DNA of 38,354 nt from a virus, in the IMG/VR virus record IMGVR_UViG_3300028840_006729, positions 1-38,354 of that record; one strand, 5' to 3'. This document shows positions 23,315 to 31,540 of the stretch, piece by piece (the stretch's first letter is position 1; each line of letters opens with the position of its first letter). A program made the position numbers and the translations under genes. The notes beneath the pieces are model-generated. The model did no database searches, had not been told where the DNA came from, and saw only the letters and a list, made by a program, of their open reading frames with translations.

Positions 23315-23797
23315 TTAAGTAGAGGTTACGGTTGCTCCGTCATCAAGCGGAATGAATAATTCACAATATCCGGTTCCGCCTCCCGTCCCTATATCACCAG
23401 CGGATAGTAAATCGATTGTGCCTTCCGGCGCAATCCATCCATTCGCTGGCTGATAAGCACCGCCTCCATTTGTCCCCTGAAGCGCAACACTTACATCAAA
23501 CGGGCATGAAAAAATTGTCCCTACCTCATTGCCGCCTGCGCCGTATACAGCACACATAGCAATATCTGTTCCTACTGTGGGATTCATAACAATACTGTGA
23601 TTTTGGGGTCCCGCGTCGAGAGCGGCGCCGCCTGTCTCAATAGTCAGGTGCGTTACCAGAACCTTACCCCCTGCAACCGTAAATAATGCAGTCTGAGTGC
23701 CGTCGAACACATCAGCGGCGGCACGGGTAACTTTAATGCCAAGAAATACGTTGTCATCGTAATCTCTAAGGTCAGTTTTTGATACTGATGGTCTCAT
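23315..23797 (-). CDS. virion-associated beta-rich protein, 160 aa
   Basis: All-beta composition (FLGIKVTRAAADVFDGTQTA, LFTVAGGKVLVTHLTIETGG, IVMNPTVGTDIAMCAVYG), rich in Gly, Thr and Ala and free of Lys-rich regions. It is 6 bases upstream of the beta-helix fibre gene, so probably part of the fibre or its attachment. The opening MRPSVSKTDL resembles that of the next gene's product (MRPVLP). Family not recognised. Confidence 0.62.
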   Translation of the reverse strand: MRPSVSKTDLRDYDDNVFLGIKVTRAAADVFDGTQTALFTVAGGKVLVTHLTIETGGAALDAGPQNHSIVMNPTVGTDIAMCAVYGAGGNEVGTIFSCPFDVSVALQGTNGGGAYQPANGWIAPEGTIDLLSAGDIGTGGGTGYCELFIPLDDGATVTST

Positions 23798-23822
23798 AAT
23801 GAAAATTGATTAAAAATTAAAT

Positions 23823-24338
23823 CTAGGAAACTGATGTTAATTTCCAGTGATACTGCACTCCGTTAGTTGCGTCTGAGGTAACAGACTTAATCCTGATATG
23901 GCGTGCATGAAGATTGTCAAAATCAAGCATAAAAGTCTGGTCAACAAAAGAGGCATTGCCAGTTGTATTGTCATCCAGCCTGTAGCCTGCCGGAGTTATA
24001 TCCACCCAGTCAGTAGAATCATCTATTTTAACCTCCACCGTTGCTGTTACGCCGCCTGAGGTAACGCCATGGATAGAAACATAATTATAATTTCCTAGCG
24101 CTTTGCCTGAGGACGAAGGATAATAATTCGTAGCGGCAGCCACATTGGTTGTATCAATCAGTTCCTCCTCAATATAATGCTCATCCAACGGGTCAACCTC
24201 TTCAGTCCTGCCGCTTGAAGTTGACCATGTGTAATTAGCCATTACCTGCTCCCCGTTAAGATTTGTAACAGGTCTTGTGCCGTCTCCGGATGTTACAGCT
24301 GTCTTCTGTGCAGACAAGGAAGGCGTAAGGCACACCAT
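23823..24338 (-). CDS. fibre-type protein, 3' part of a frame-disrupted gene, up to 171 aa
   Basis: The frame is open from ATG 24338, which is directly preceded by an in-frame TAA and lies inside the upstream gene. The residues before the Met of MANYTW (SGDGTRPVTNLNGEQV) are a typical phage-fibre phrase that repeats the RPxxxLNG motif ending the upstream frame, so the two ORFs probably form one ~480-aa protein joined by a frameshift. An independent start at ATG 24242 (139 aa, MANYTWSTSSGRTEEVDPLD) 13 bases after the upstream stop is the other reading. The body is a beta sandwich (VSIHGVTSGGVTATVEVKID). Confidence 0.6.
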   Translation of the reverse strand: MVCLTPSLSAQKTAVTSGDGTRPVTNLNGEQVMANYTWSTSSGRTEEVDPLDEHYIEEELIDTTNVAAATNYYPSSSGKALGNYNYVSIHGVTSGGVTATVEVKIDDSTDWVDITPAGYRLDDNTTGNASFVDQTFMLDFDNLHARHIRIKSVTSDATNGVQYHWKLTSVS

Positions 24339-25302
24339 TTAAAGTTGAAGCAGGGCGTGCCGCCTGCCCCTCGGTAACAGCATTAGGCAATGCAGAACCA
24401 TCCATATTCTTTGCTTCCCATAACGGCTGTATGCCATGGTCTATAACATTGGCGCCATGGTCTCCCAGCGTTTCACCGCCTAATTCAGATATATTCACAT
24501 TAGCAGCCGTTCCCCCTGAGGCTGTAGACTTAAGGACATCGTAAGTAATTGTCTCACTGGCTGTTGTGTCAGCGCGTTTTCCTATTAATTCACCCCTGAA
24601 ATAATCAACAAAATACTGTCCGTTAGAAAGGGAATTGATTGCCCCTGTCATTGATATTTTCCCGCTTGTCGGGTCTCCGGTTGAATATTCTTTTGGATGT
24701 GCGACTTCTTCTGTAAAAGTCGTCCCTGTGCCAAAAGCAATAGAAGAGTCATATCTGTATATTTCTATGCGTGCCACATTTGTATTATCAAAACTTGCCA
24801 GAGTTCCCACCCAATTCTGCGCAGACTCATCAAGCCTTGCATTAAAGATGTCAAATGTATAAGCATTTGAGCTGGCTGCTACACCCATTATCCACCCATA
24901 AAGGACTGCACCAGTATTATCTGTTGCCTTAAGCACATACCGCTTAACTGTTGTGGTAAGGCTTTCAAATAAAAGCTCCAGATTAAACTCATCATCACGG
25001 ATAACAGCGGCTGCTGAACCATTTGTTTCAGTTAAAGCGCCTATTTGCGCCTTTCCTCTTCGGTAATCTGTAGAATAAACAAGATTTTCAGGATTCCCCC
25101 AATAAGACCCGATACGTCCGGACTCAATCCCTGCTATCCCCTTGAACTGTGTCTGTACAGTAGCAACAGCTCCTGCTGCCGCTTTGCCTGTATAAGTAAG
25201 AGTCTGGCTTACTGAAGCTGTTTCCTGTGCTTCAACAGTATCAACAGGTAGTGGCTGCTGCCCTTTTATCGGTTCATTATACTGATTAGATAATTGGTTC
25301 AT
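24256..25302 (-). CDS. tail/fibre structural protein, 5' part of a frame-disrupted gene, 348 aa
   Basis: Beta-rich throughout, with phage structural phrases: IAGIESGRIGSYWGNPENLV, TFDIFNARLDESAQNWVG, LSNGQYFVDYFRGELIGKRA, and near the end EGQAARPASTLNGVPYAFLV. After that the frame turns implausible (Cys/Arg-rich CTEDSCNIRRRHKTCYKS) and stops, while the +1 frame continues sensibly, so the natural C-terminus is probably the 23823 ORF. Starts 1 base after the 136-aa gene's coding end. Probably attached to the capsid or fibres. Confidence 0.68.
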   Translation of the reverse strand: MNQLSNQYNEPIKGQQPLPVDTVEAQETASVSQTLTYTGKAAAGAVATVQTQFKGIAGIESGRIGSYWGNPENLVYSTDYRRGKAQIGALTETNGSAAAVIRDDEFNLELLFESLTTTVKRYVLKATDNTGAVLYGWIMGVAASSNAYTFDIFNARLDESAQNWVGTLASFDNTNVARIEIYRYDSSIAFGTGTTFTEEVAHPKEYSTGDPTSGKISMTGAINSLSNGQYFVDYFRGELIGKRADTTASETITYDVLKSTASGGTAANVNISELGGETLGDHGANVIDHGIQPLWEAKNMDGSALPNAVTEGQAARPASTLNGVPYAFLVCTEDSCNIRRRHKTCYKS

Positions 25303-25303
25303 A

Positions 25304-25714
25304 TCACTTAGGATTAAAAGTTAATTCCCGCTGTTTTTGTTTAATTTCTTCTTCGAGTGCCTTCTTTTTATTGTTCAGAACAATAAGTTCTGCCTTTTCC
25401 CATGGCACATATTCATTGTCCATAATTGCATACGGCTTTCCTTTCAGAAATATAGGCTCTATCTGAAAAACTGTGCGTATCATCCTGTTGTTTATGATAT
25501 AAGCCTCTTTCATGCGCTTATATTCCTCATAGTCTTCGCAGTCTGAAAGCTTAACTGCGTCAAATTTTTCTTCTTCATCATCTGTTTCTTCTGTTTCGCC
25601 TTCAAATTCTTTTATTTTTGCTTTTATTTCCTCATCATTCCACCTTGGAGAAGGTCTTTTGCCTTCCGGATGGGCTTCCATATATTTTTTGTATAATTCA
25701 CCTCTTGTTGACAT
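25304..25714 (-). CDS. acidic helical protein, 136 aa
   Basis: Begins MSTRGELYKKYMEAHPEGKR, followed by an acidic stretch (EFEGETEETDDEEEKFDAV), a middle domain with FLKGKPYAIMDNEYVPWEKA and a C-terminal coiled-coil (LNNKKKALEEEIKQKQREL). No membrane segment. Lies in the capsid-to-fibre interval. Could be an assembly chaperone; not recognised. Confidence 0.62.
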   Translation of the reverse strand: MSTRGELYKKYMEAHPEGKRPSPRWNDEEIKAKIKEFEGETEETDDEEEKFDAVKLSDCEDYEEYKRMKEAYIINNRMIRTVFQIEPIFLKGKPYAIMDNEYVPWEKAELIVLNNKKKALEEEIKQKQRELTFNPK

Positions 25715-25745
25715 AGAATATTTTTAATAAATAAATTTATTCGGA

Positions 25746-25763
25746 GGAATGCCTCTGCATTCC
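25746..25763 (-). other. small perfect hairpin between genes
   Basis: GGAATGC-CTCT-GCATTCC, 7-bp stem and 4-nt loop, in the 59-base gap between the 77-aa and 136-aa genes. On the transcribed strand it is followed by TCCGAATAAATTT, not a T-run, so an RNA-processing or stability hairpin is more likely than a terminator. Confidence 0.5.
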
Positions 25764-25773
25764 CCCTGAAAAC

Positions 25774-26007
25774 CTATTTTTTTGGTTTTTCTTCCGCCTT
25801 TTCATCTTTGTCGGCGGGTTTTTCAGCTTCACTCTGAAGCTCTTTCAGGGCTTTATATTCACCCTGAACCTTGAGAGACTCCTCTGCTCTTACTCTAAGA
25901 TTTGCATTCAGCTGTTCCTTCTGCTTTCTCAGGACATTCATTTCCTGATTTAGGCGGTCAAAACGCTTTTGCGCTTCTTCGAGCTTTTTTGAGATTTGCT
26001 CATTCAT
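25774..26007 (-). CDS. coiled-coil protein, 77 aa
   Basis: Almost entirely a charged heptad helix (ISKKLEEAQKRFDRLNQEMN, VLRKQKEQLNANLRVRAEES) with a Lys/Glu/Ala/Pro tail (EAEKPADKDEKAEEKPKK). Probably an elongated dimer or trimer; virion or assembly role inferred only from position between the solenoid fibre and the fibre-related genes. Confidence 0.62.
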   Translation of the reverse strand: MNEQISKKLEEAQKRFDRLNQEMNVLRKQKEQLNANLRVRAEESLKVQGEYKALKELQSEAEKPADKDEKAEEKPKK

Positions 26008-26043
26008 AATGAAATAAAATTAAAAAGTAAAATGTAAAACTAA

Positions 26044-28866
26044 TCAGGAGAAAACGGTTATCAGCGGATACCACAGGCTTGTAGAATCATGCCATACAAG
26101 CTCAACGCCTTCGTTTTGCCCTACAACAAGATTTGTTCCAGGGGCAACATTGGAAGTGCCGGAAGCGGCAAATGTAATTGTTTCAGCTGCGTCAGAAATA
26201 TTTACAAATTTCAAATGCTGTCCGTCTCTTAGCCCTGCTGCAAGTATGTGCCCTGTTCTTGAGCCGCCTCCTGCGTCAACAAATGCAATGTTCGCAGTAG
26301 CAGTTGTTGTTTCGCCATTTCCGGTCAAAGTTTCGGTCTGGGTTGCCCAGTGGACTTTACCAGCCTGCACTTCAATAGCCTCAACATTTGTGCCGGTGGC
26401 ATTAATATGCAGAACATTTGCTCCGGCTGTGCCTGCTCCTGTTGCCTGTTCAAGTGAAAGCAGGTTGGAAGTTGAGCTAATATTTCCTGAAGAACTTATG
26501 CGTACACAATCAGCCCCTGCTATAAGGTCTCCTGTATGGGAGACGTCAAAGCAACAGCCTTCATTGGCTGCACCTGTTCCGGCTGAAGCTACAGAGATAG
26601 CCATACCTGCAACGTTAGTGCCCATATTAAGGTCAATAGCGTTACCTGTTGAAGCCCCTGTTGCATAAGTTATATCTATGATATTGCTATCAAGAATTCC
26701 TGTCTGGTTGATATCAAATATGTGGTCATCTGTTCCTCCGTCAGACCCTGCTCCTGTTATCAGGAATACGGGTGCTGTTCTGGCTCCTGCTGTGGTAAGG
26801 GCAATAGCATTGCCGGCAAGATTAGTGCCCATATCAATAGATATAGCATTGCCTGTTGAAGCTGATGTGCCGTAAGTAATATCAATCACATCTCCTGCGT
26901 GCACTCCTGTAACATCAATGTCAAACAAATCTCCTGAACCTGTATTTGTGCAGTTAAGGTCAATGAAGGAAACATTTCCGTCTCCGTCAAACGTAACGTC
27001 TATCAGGTCTTTTGTCCTTGTTGCAGCGCCTGCGTCAAGAGTGATGAAAGCAGCTCCTACTGCTGCATTCATATCGCAGTCAAAAACAGAACCGGTTGCA
27101 GTTCCGTCCATATTTATATCAAATACTGCTCCTGAACCTGTATTTGAGCAGTTAAGATAGAAAAGGTCTGCGTTGCCGTCTCCGTCAAATGTAACATCTA
27201 TCAGGTCAGCTGTCCTTGTGCCTCCTCCTGCGTCTATAAAGAGGGCTTTTCCGCCAACAGAGGCGTCCATATCAATATTAATCATATTTCCCGTAGCTGT
27301 TGAGGAAGAAGCCATGTCAATAACATTCCCTGTATAAGCTCCGGAAAGATTAATATCAAAAATATGGGAGTTTCCTGTAGAAGAATCAGCAATCTTGATA
27401 AGATCGTCTGTTCTTGCGCCTGCTGCTGTTATAGAGAAGGCTGAACCTGCAACATTTGTCCCCATTGCAATAGAAACAGCGTCTCCGGTTGAAGCAGCTG
27501 TGCCATAGGTAATATCAAAAATATTTCCGGTATGTATGCCGTCAATATCTATATCAAACAGATTTCCTGAGCCTGTATTTGTACAGTTTATATCAAGGAA
27601 TCCGACATTACCGTCTCCGTCGAATGTAACATCTATAATGTCAGCGGTTCTGGTTGCATTTCCTGCGTCAATCAGGAATAGCGGGGCTCCGACTGCTGCA
27701 TTCATATCAACATTAAACACCTGTCCGGTATCAATTCCGTCCATATTAATGTCAAAAATTGCTCCGGTGCCTGTGTTTGTTGAAACAATAGAGAAAACAT
27801 CAGTATTGCCGTCTCCGTCGTTAACAATCTCTATAAGATTTACTGTGCGTGTACCGCCTCCGGCGTCAAGATAGATAGCCTCTGCGCCAACTGCGGCGTT
27901 CATGTCGATATTAATCACCTCACCGCCATGGGTTCCATCCATATTAATATCAATTACAGAGCCTGAGCCTGTATTCGTATCAACAATAGAAATTGCGTCA
28001 ACATTTCCGTCTCCGTCATGCTTAATTTCTATCAGGTTTACAGTTCTTGTGCCTGCTCCTGCGTCTATATAAAACGCCTCTGCCCCTACTGCGGCATTCA
28101 TATCGATATTGAATACTTCCCCGCCATGTGTTCCGTCCATATCAATATCAAACACAGAACCTGAACCTGTATTTGTATCAACTATAGAGAATGCGTCGAC
28201 GTTTCCGTCTCCGTCATGCTTAATCTCTATAAGGTTAGCTGTCCTCGTTCCTGCCCCTGCGTCGATATACATTGCCTCTGCGCCGACAGCCGCATTCATA
28301 TCTATGTTGAACACTCCTGCACCTGAACCGTTGCCATCCATATTGATATCAAATATTGCTCCTGTGCCTGTATTTGTAGCAACTATAGAAAAAACATCGG
28401 CATTGCCTGTGCCGTCATGCTTAACATCAATAAGGTCAGCTGTCCGTGCTCCGTTTCCTCCGTCTATATAGACAGCCTTAGCGCCCACACCAAGGTTCAT
28501 ATCGATATCTAAAACATTGCCGGTCATAGCAGCTCCTACACCGACATCTATAAGATTACCGCTTCCTGCCCCTGTCTTTGAAATGGCAAATGTGTTTGCA
28601 GTACTTGTTGTGGCGTCATTAAGGGTCATAGCCCCTTGGTCAACATTAATTGCCTGCCCGTTTGAGTAGGCATCATCAAGGTCCCCTGCGCCTGAACCTC
28701 CGGACTGGTCTATCCTCGCCTCATCACTTCCATTCCACCGATAAGCATAATTGTCTGATTTAAAATAAATCTTACGCTCATCTGGATCCGTTGGAGTAGT
28801 GGTAGCATTACCCATAAGGTAACCGTCTTCACTATTCACCGGACCCGAAAAATTAGTTTCAGCCAT
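26044..28866 (-). CDS. long beta-solenoid fibre with 13-residue rungs, 940 aa
   Basis: Residues ~1-100 are an attachment head with the fibre phrase DERKIYFKSDNYAYRWNGSD. From ~105 to 780 the chain is a run of short rungs of about 13 residues with alternating hydrophobics and Asp/Asn-Gly turns, e.g. FSIVDTNTGSGSV / FDIDMDGTHGGEV / FNIDMNAAVGAEA / FYIDAGAGTRTVN. Groups of five rungs form a 66-residue unit that recurs at residues 145, 212, 278, 344 and 410, and again at 555 and 621. The last ~110 residues (DGQHLKFVNISDAAETITFA, VELVWHDSTSLWYPL) are a non-repetitive tip. A rigid fibre or capsid-attached spike is inferred; no enzymatic motif. Confidence 0.75.
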   Translation of the reverse strand: MAETNFSGPVNSEDGYLMGNATTTPTDPDERKIYFKSDNYAYRWNGSDEARIDQSGGSGAGDLDDAYSNGQAINVDQGAMTLNDATTSTANTFAISKTGAGSGNLIDVGVGAAMTGNVLDIDMNLGVGAKAVYIDGGNGARTADLIDVKHDGTGNADVFSIVATNTGTGAIFDINMDGNGSGAGVFNIDMNAAVGAEAMYIDAGAGTRTANLIEIKHDGDGNVDAFSIVDTNTGSGSVFDIDMDGTHGGEVFNIDMNAAVGAEAFYIDAGAGTRTVNLIEIKHDGDGNVDAISIVDTNTGSGSVIDINMDGTHGGEVINIDMNAAVGAEAIYLDAGGGTRTVNLIEIVNDGDGNTDVFSIVSTNTGTGAIFDINMDGIDTGQVFNVDMNAAVGAPLFLIDAGNATRTADIIDVTFDGDGNVGFLDINCTNTGSGNLFDIDIDGIHTGNIFDITYGTAASTGDAVSIAMGTNVAGSAFSITAAGARTDDLIKIADSSTGNSHIFDINLSGAYTGNVIDMASSSTATGNMINIDMDASVGGKALFIDAGGGTRTADLIDVTFDGDGNADLFYLNCSNTGSGAVFDINMDGTATGSVFDCDMNAAVGAAFITLDAGAATRTKDLIDVTFDGDGNVSFIDLNCTNTGSGDLFDIDVTGVHAGDVIDITYGTSASTGNAISIDMGTNLAGNAIALTTAGARTAPVFLITGAGSDGGTDDHIFDINQTGILDSNIIDITYATGASTGNAIDLNMGTNVAGMAISVASAGTGAANEGCCFDVSHTGDLIAGADCVRISSSGNISSTSNLLSLEQATGAGTAGANVLHINATGTNVEAIEVQAGKVHWATQTETLTGNGETTTATANIAFVDAGGGSRTGHILAAGLRDGQHLKFVNISDAAETITFAASGTSNVAPGTNLVVGQNEGVELVWHDSTSLWYPLITVFS
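27440..28435 (-). repeat. tandem ~198-bp coding repeats (five units)
   Basis: Five consecutive 66-codon units within the 940-aa gene, marked by recurring (G/A)xRT(A/V)(N/D)LI(E/D)(I/V) at spacing 67, 66, 66, 66 residues. Two more units lie nearer the C-terminus. Central units are nearly identical in protein, suggesting recent expansion or recombination. Confidence 0.75.
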
Positions 28867-28964
28867 GATAATTTGTTTTTAGTCTGTAAAATAAGCAGTC
28901 TGTATCAGCTTTTACGCCCTTCCTCCCGTCCGACTAAAACGGGGTCAACCTGCTTTTTAATGGA

Positions 28965-28985
28965 GGGGTGTTTAAGGCACACCCC
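28965..28985 (-). other. hairpin in the capsid-to-fibre gap
   Basis: GGGGTGT (28965-28971) pairs with ACACCCC (28979-28985), a GC-rich 7-bp stem with a 7-nt loop. It lies just after the capsid gene stop, in a 132-base gap that is the longest leader in the late block after that at 31407. On the minus strand it is not followed by a T-run. It may slow or protect the capsid mRNA; the gap holds no ORF I can support. Confidence 0.45.
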
Positions 28986-28998
28986 AAAAGCCTTGCGC

Positions 28999-30018
28999 TT
29001 AGCTTGAGTAGCTTGAGCCATCCCCCTTTGAACCCCATACTCCTCTAAAATTAGTATTACCTACCTGATAACGTGCAGATATAGGTGTGGTAACATTCTG
29101 GTTTGAGTCGGTAACATAAGGTTTTCGTACAGAAAGCCCTCTGCGTGTTCCGAAAATAGCAGGTGATTTCATGGAATCTATAAGGAACCATGCTGTATCA
29201 CTTCCTCCATTCTGGCTGTTTATCCATTTGCTGCTTATAACTGTTACTATGCCGTCATAGATATTTATATCGTTATTAGCAGTATTTGAGCGCAGCTTAC
29301 CGTTATTGATTATTACTGCCTGCTTCTCCAGTGAATCAGGTACCAATGCAATCACTTTGCCGGAACCATAACTGCTTGGAAGGTCTTTGTCGTCAGTCTG
29401 CCTTCGTAAATCCTGCCTTGCTGTTTCCTGGTTAACTTCTGTTAAAGCAATGCTTGTTGAAGAAGCATTAGACTGCGTAGTATTGGAAGTCGTTGTAGCT
29501 TTAATCGGGTGCACTGTTGAACAGAAAGGAACACCATCTCCATAATAAGTAAGGTAAGACGGAAGTGAAGCCTGTGCAGTGAAGGCATAATTGAATAAAT
29601 CAAAAGCATGCTTATTCATTGTCATTTTGCCTCCTATAAGAAGGTCTCTTGCCTCACTAAGCTTACGGTCTACAATCCTGTCTTCAATGTCTTCTTCTGT
29701 TATGGTGATAGAAGAAGTATATTTTACCCAGTTAAACTGAGTTTCGTAAGTTGAAGCTCTGGAATCAGACTTGTAGTCTTCCCCTTCACCGGTAAGCTGA
29801 AGATAGCCTATACCGGTTTTGCCGGAGAATGTTTCGCGTGCCTGCGAAGAAGTAATATTCTTCCAAAGGGCTGTTGCCTGATTGGCTTCAACGCCCAAAG
29901 CGGAATCCATTGCTAAAGCGTATGCGTCATCTGCCTGATTAATAACATCAAACAAATCTGCGCTTAACCCTTTAACAAACTTATCGCCAAGGGTTGCTCT
30001 TGTTTCTATAACACTCAT
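28999..30018 (-). CDS. major capsid protein, probable HK97 fold, 339 aa
   Basis: Shape and order of segments fit HK97-fold capsid proteins of the Mu gpT-like group. An N-terminal helical arm (VKGLSADLFDVINQADDAYA) is followed by an aromatic strand (FNWVKYTSSITITEEDIEDR), a spine helix (LLIGGKMTMNKHAFDLFNYA), YGDGVPFCSTVHP, a beta domain (GKVIALVPDSLEKQAVIINN) and DTAWFLIDSMKSPAIFGTRR near the end. It follows decoration- and scaffold-like genes in standard order. No protease-cleavage delta domain is seen, so a separate scaffold is expected. Confidence 0.78.
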   Translation of the reverse strand: MSVIETRATLGDKFVKGLSADLFDVINQADDAYALAMDSALGVEANQATALWKNITSSQARETFSGKTGIGYLQLTGEGEDYKSDSRASTYETQFNWVKYTSSITITEEDIEDRIVDRKLSEARDLLIGGKMTMNKHAFDLFNYAFTAQASLPSYLTYYGDGVPFCSTVHPIKATTTSNTTQSNASSTSIALTEVNQETARQDLRRQTDDKDLPSSYGSGKVIALVPDSLEKQAVIINNGKLRSNTANNDINIYDGIVTVISSKWINSQNGGSDTAWFLIDSMKSPAIFGTRRGLSVRKPYVTDSNQNVTTPISARYQVGNTNFRGVWGSKGDGSSYSS

Positions 30019-30044
30019 GATAGTTTATAAATTAAGGGTTAATA

Positions 30045-30608
30045 TTATTCGTAAACAGAATCCTCTTCGGACAATGCAATAGACACGATAAGGCGTGTGC
30101 TATCTTCAGGGTCAAGTCCGTGGGAATAAAAATTAGCCGGAGTTCCGACTGTCCTTGTAGCTGTTGTTTCAAGCACGCGTCCATAGTCAGAATTTGCGCT
30201 GTCAACGTCGATTTTTGTACCTGGCAAATTGGAATTATTAGTTGTTCCAAGTGTGCCGTTGACCTCTGCTGAATAAAGGGAATTCCTTGAAGTATCAACA
30301 AAAGCCCAATACTTTTCTGTTGTTGTATTGTCTGCCGCTGTGGTAACAGAACTAACATCAGATGTGTTAGTGGAACCTGCTGTGTGAGTGCCTTTAACCT
30401 CCGGAAGGGACGGCTTTGCGCTGTATCCGCCTTCAATAAAAGAGTGTATAACACCCTTAATAGGCACTGCTGCTGCACCATTTGTCAGATAGCCGTTAGT
30501 ATACAGCTCGGTAACATCACCAACAGTGAAGGTTGTTGAATTATTTAAAAGCACTATATCAAGATTCCTCTGTGCGCCATGACGGCTTCCTATATAATTG
30601 AGAGCCAT
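30045..30608 (-). CDS. probable head decoration/stabilisation protein, 187 aa
   Basis: All-beta, Thr/Ser/Asn-rich protein: MALNYIGSRHGAQRNLDIVL, FTVGDVTELYTNGYLTNGAA, AVPIKGVIHSFIEGG, and a closing strand STRLIVSIALSEEDSVYE. Immediately upstream of the capsid gene (26 bases) and downstream of the scaffold-like gene, the usual place of capsid decoration proteins. Similar in general layout to lambda gpD-type trimeric barrels, but I do not see a diagnostic motif. Confidence 0.58.
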   Translation of the reverse strand: MALNYIGSRHGAQRNLDIVLLNNSTTFTVGDVTELYTNGYLTNGAAAVPIKGVIHSFIEGGYSAKPSLPEVKGTHTAGSTNTSDVSSVTTAADNTTTEKYWAFVDTSRNSLYSAEVNGTLGTTNNSNLPGTKIDVDSANSDYGRVLETTATRTVGTPANFYSHGLDPEDSTRLIVSIALSEEDSVYE

Positions 30609-30632
30609 GATATTAGAAGTAAGTAAATAAAA

Positions 30633-31406
30633 TTAATATAGACCGGATGATTTGAACGCCTGCATTTTCTTGGCGTCCCATCCTTTTTTCTGCATTAATT
30701 TTCTATCTTCTTCCGTAAATTCCGATGGCTGCATAGCACCCTTAGAGCCAAAACTTGCAGGCGCAGAAGGAAGTTCCACATCCTGCTTCCTGTAAAGAAA
30801 GTTGTGTGTCATTTCCATTAGCTTTTTAGCCTGAGAAATAGTTTTTGGCTGGTAAGAATGGTATTCCGACATGATTTTTTTAAATTTTTCACTGCCGACC
30901 TCTATGCCATTATCTATAAAGTACTGAATTTCAAAATCTTCTATTTGCTTCTGCTCTTCCCTCTCTTTTTCCTCACGGAAAACCTTTCTTGCAGCAGTTT
31001 CATAATCCGTTTCGGCGGCTCTTTCCTCTCCGCCAGCTTCCTTTACAGCTTCAGAATAGTTTTTCCCCCAGTACTCCTGACATATCCTGTCAGCAGTTTT
31101 CTGGTCTTCTTTTGCTATTTCATGAATCTGGGAAACATCTTTTGCTACAGCAATAAGATTTTTTTGATAAGCCTTTTCGCTTTTGGATTTTTCAAGCTCA
31201 CGCGTCAAACGCATTGCTTCTTTAAAAGATTCTGCATATTTAGTTTTATAGTCTGCCTGCCCATCGGACTTTTCCGGATGATTTTGCTCGTTGACTTCTT
31301 TAGGGGGTTGGATATCACTGCCAAGCTCATCATCTTCTTCCGGCGGTAAGTTTTCTGCCGGTGAGACAGTAATATTGCCTTTCCCTGTTACATCAGTTTG
31401 AGTCAT
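30633..31406 (-). CDS. probable capsid scaffolding protein, 257 aa
   Basis: Acidic disordered start (AENLPPEEDDELGSD), then a long charged coiled-coil (YKTKYAESFKEAMRLTRELE and onward), then a C-terminal unit (EEDRKLMQKKGWDAKKMQAF) with basic helix-turn-helix character. Scaffold proteins of P22-type and other phages have exactly this composition, with a basic C-terminal coat-binding element. Lies between portal side and capsid, downstream of two intrinsic terminators. Confidence 0.7.
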   Translation of the reverse strand: MTQTDVTGKGNITVSPAENLPPEEDDELGSDIQPPKEVNEQNHPEKSDGQADYKTKYAESFKEAMRLTRELEKSKSEKAYQKNLIAVAKDVSQIHEIAKEDQKTADRICQEYWGKNYSEAVKEAGGEERAAETDYETAARKVFREEKEREEQKQIEDFEIQYFIDNGIEVGSEKFKKIMSEYHSYQPKTISQAKKLMEMTHNFLYRKQDVELPSAPASFGSKGAMQPSEFTEEDRKLMQKKGWDAKKMQAFKSSGLY

Positions 31407-31434
31407 TAGAAAATTAATTAAGAAATACTAAAAA

Positions 31435-31454
31435 AAGGGACTTTTCTGTCCCTT
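31435..31454 (-). terminator. intrinsic terminator inside the late block
   Basis: Minus strand reads AAGGGAC-AGAAAA-GTCCC followed by a run of nine T (TT of the stem plus seven), a textbook rho-independent terminator. It ends only about 25 bases before the scaffold ATG at 31406, leaving no room for a new promoter. Confidence 0.8.
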
Positions 31455-31468
31455 ATAAAAGAGCAAAA

Positions 31469-31525
31469 AGAACAGCGAGTAACTTTTTGCCCTGTTATAA
31501 GGAACAGGCAAATTCTCGCTGTTCT
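31469..31525 (-). terminator. long hairpin, second intrinsic terminator
   Basis: AGAACAGCGAG (31469-31479) pairs with CTCGCTGTTCT (31515-31525), an 11-bp outer stem. Inside it CCTGTT pairs with AACAGG (31491-31496 with 31503-31508) and TTTG with CAAA. The minus strand continues TTTTTG, a short U-run. It precedes the 31435 terminator in the direction of transcription, so the two act in series. Confidence 0.7.
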
Positions 31526-31540
31526 GATTGTTAAAGAACT

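Noticed and set aside
27440-28435. CRISPR-like regularly spaced repeats
   Set aside because: The period is about 198 bp, in frame, and codes for repeating protein rungs; there are no short identical repeats with unique spacers.
30032-30481. 149-codon minus frame overlapping the decoration-type gene
   Set aside because: Composition (Gln/Leu/Thr runs) is typical of a frame shadow, while the 187-aa frame has normal beta-protein sequence and the correct leader.
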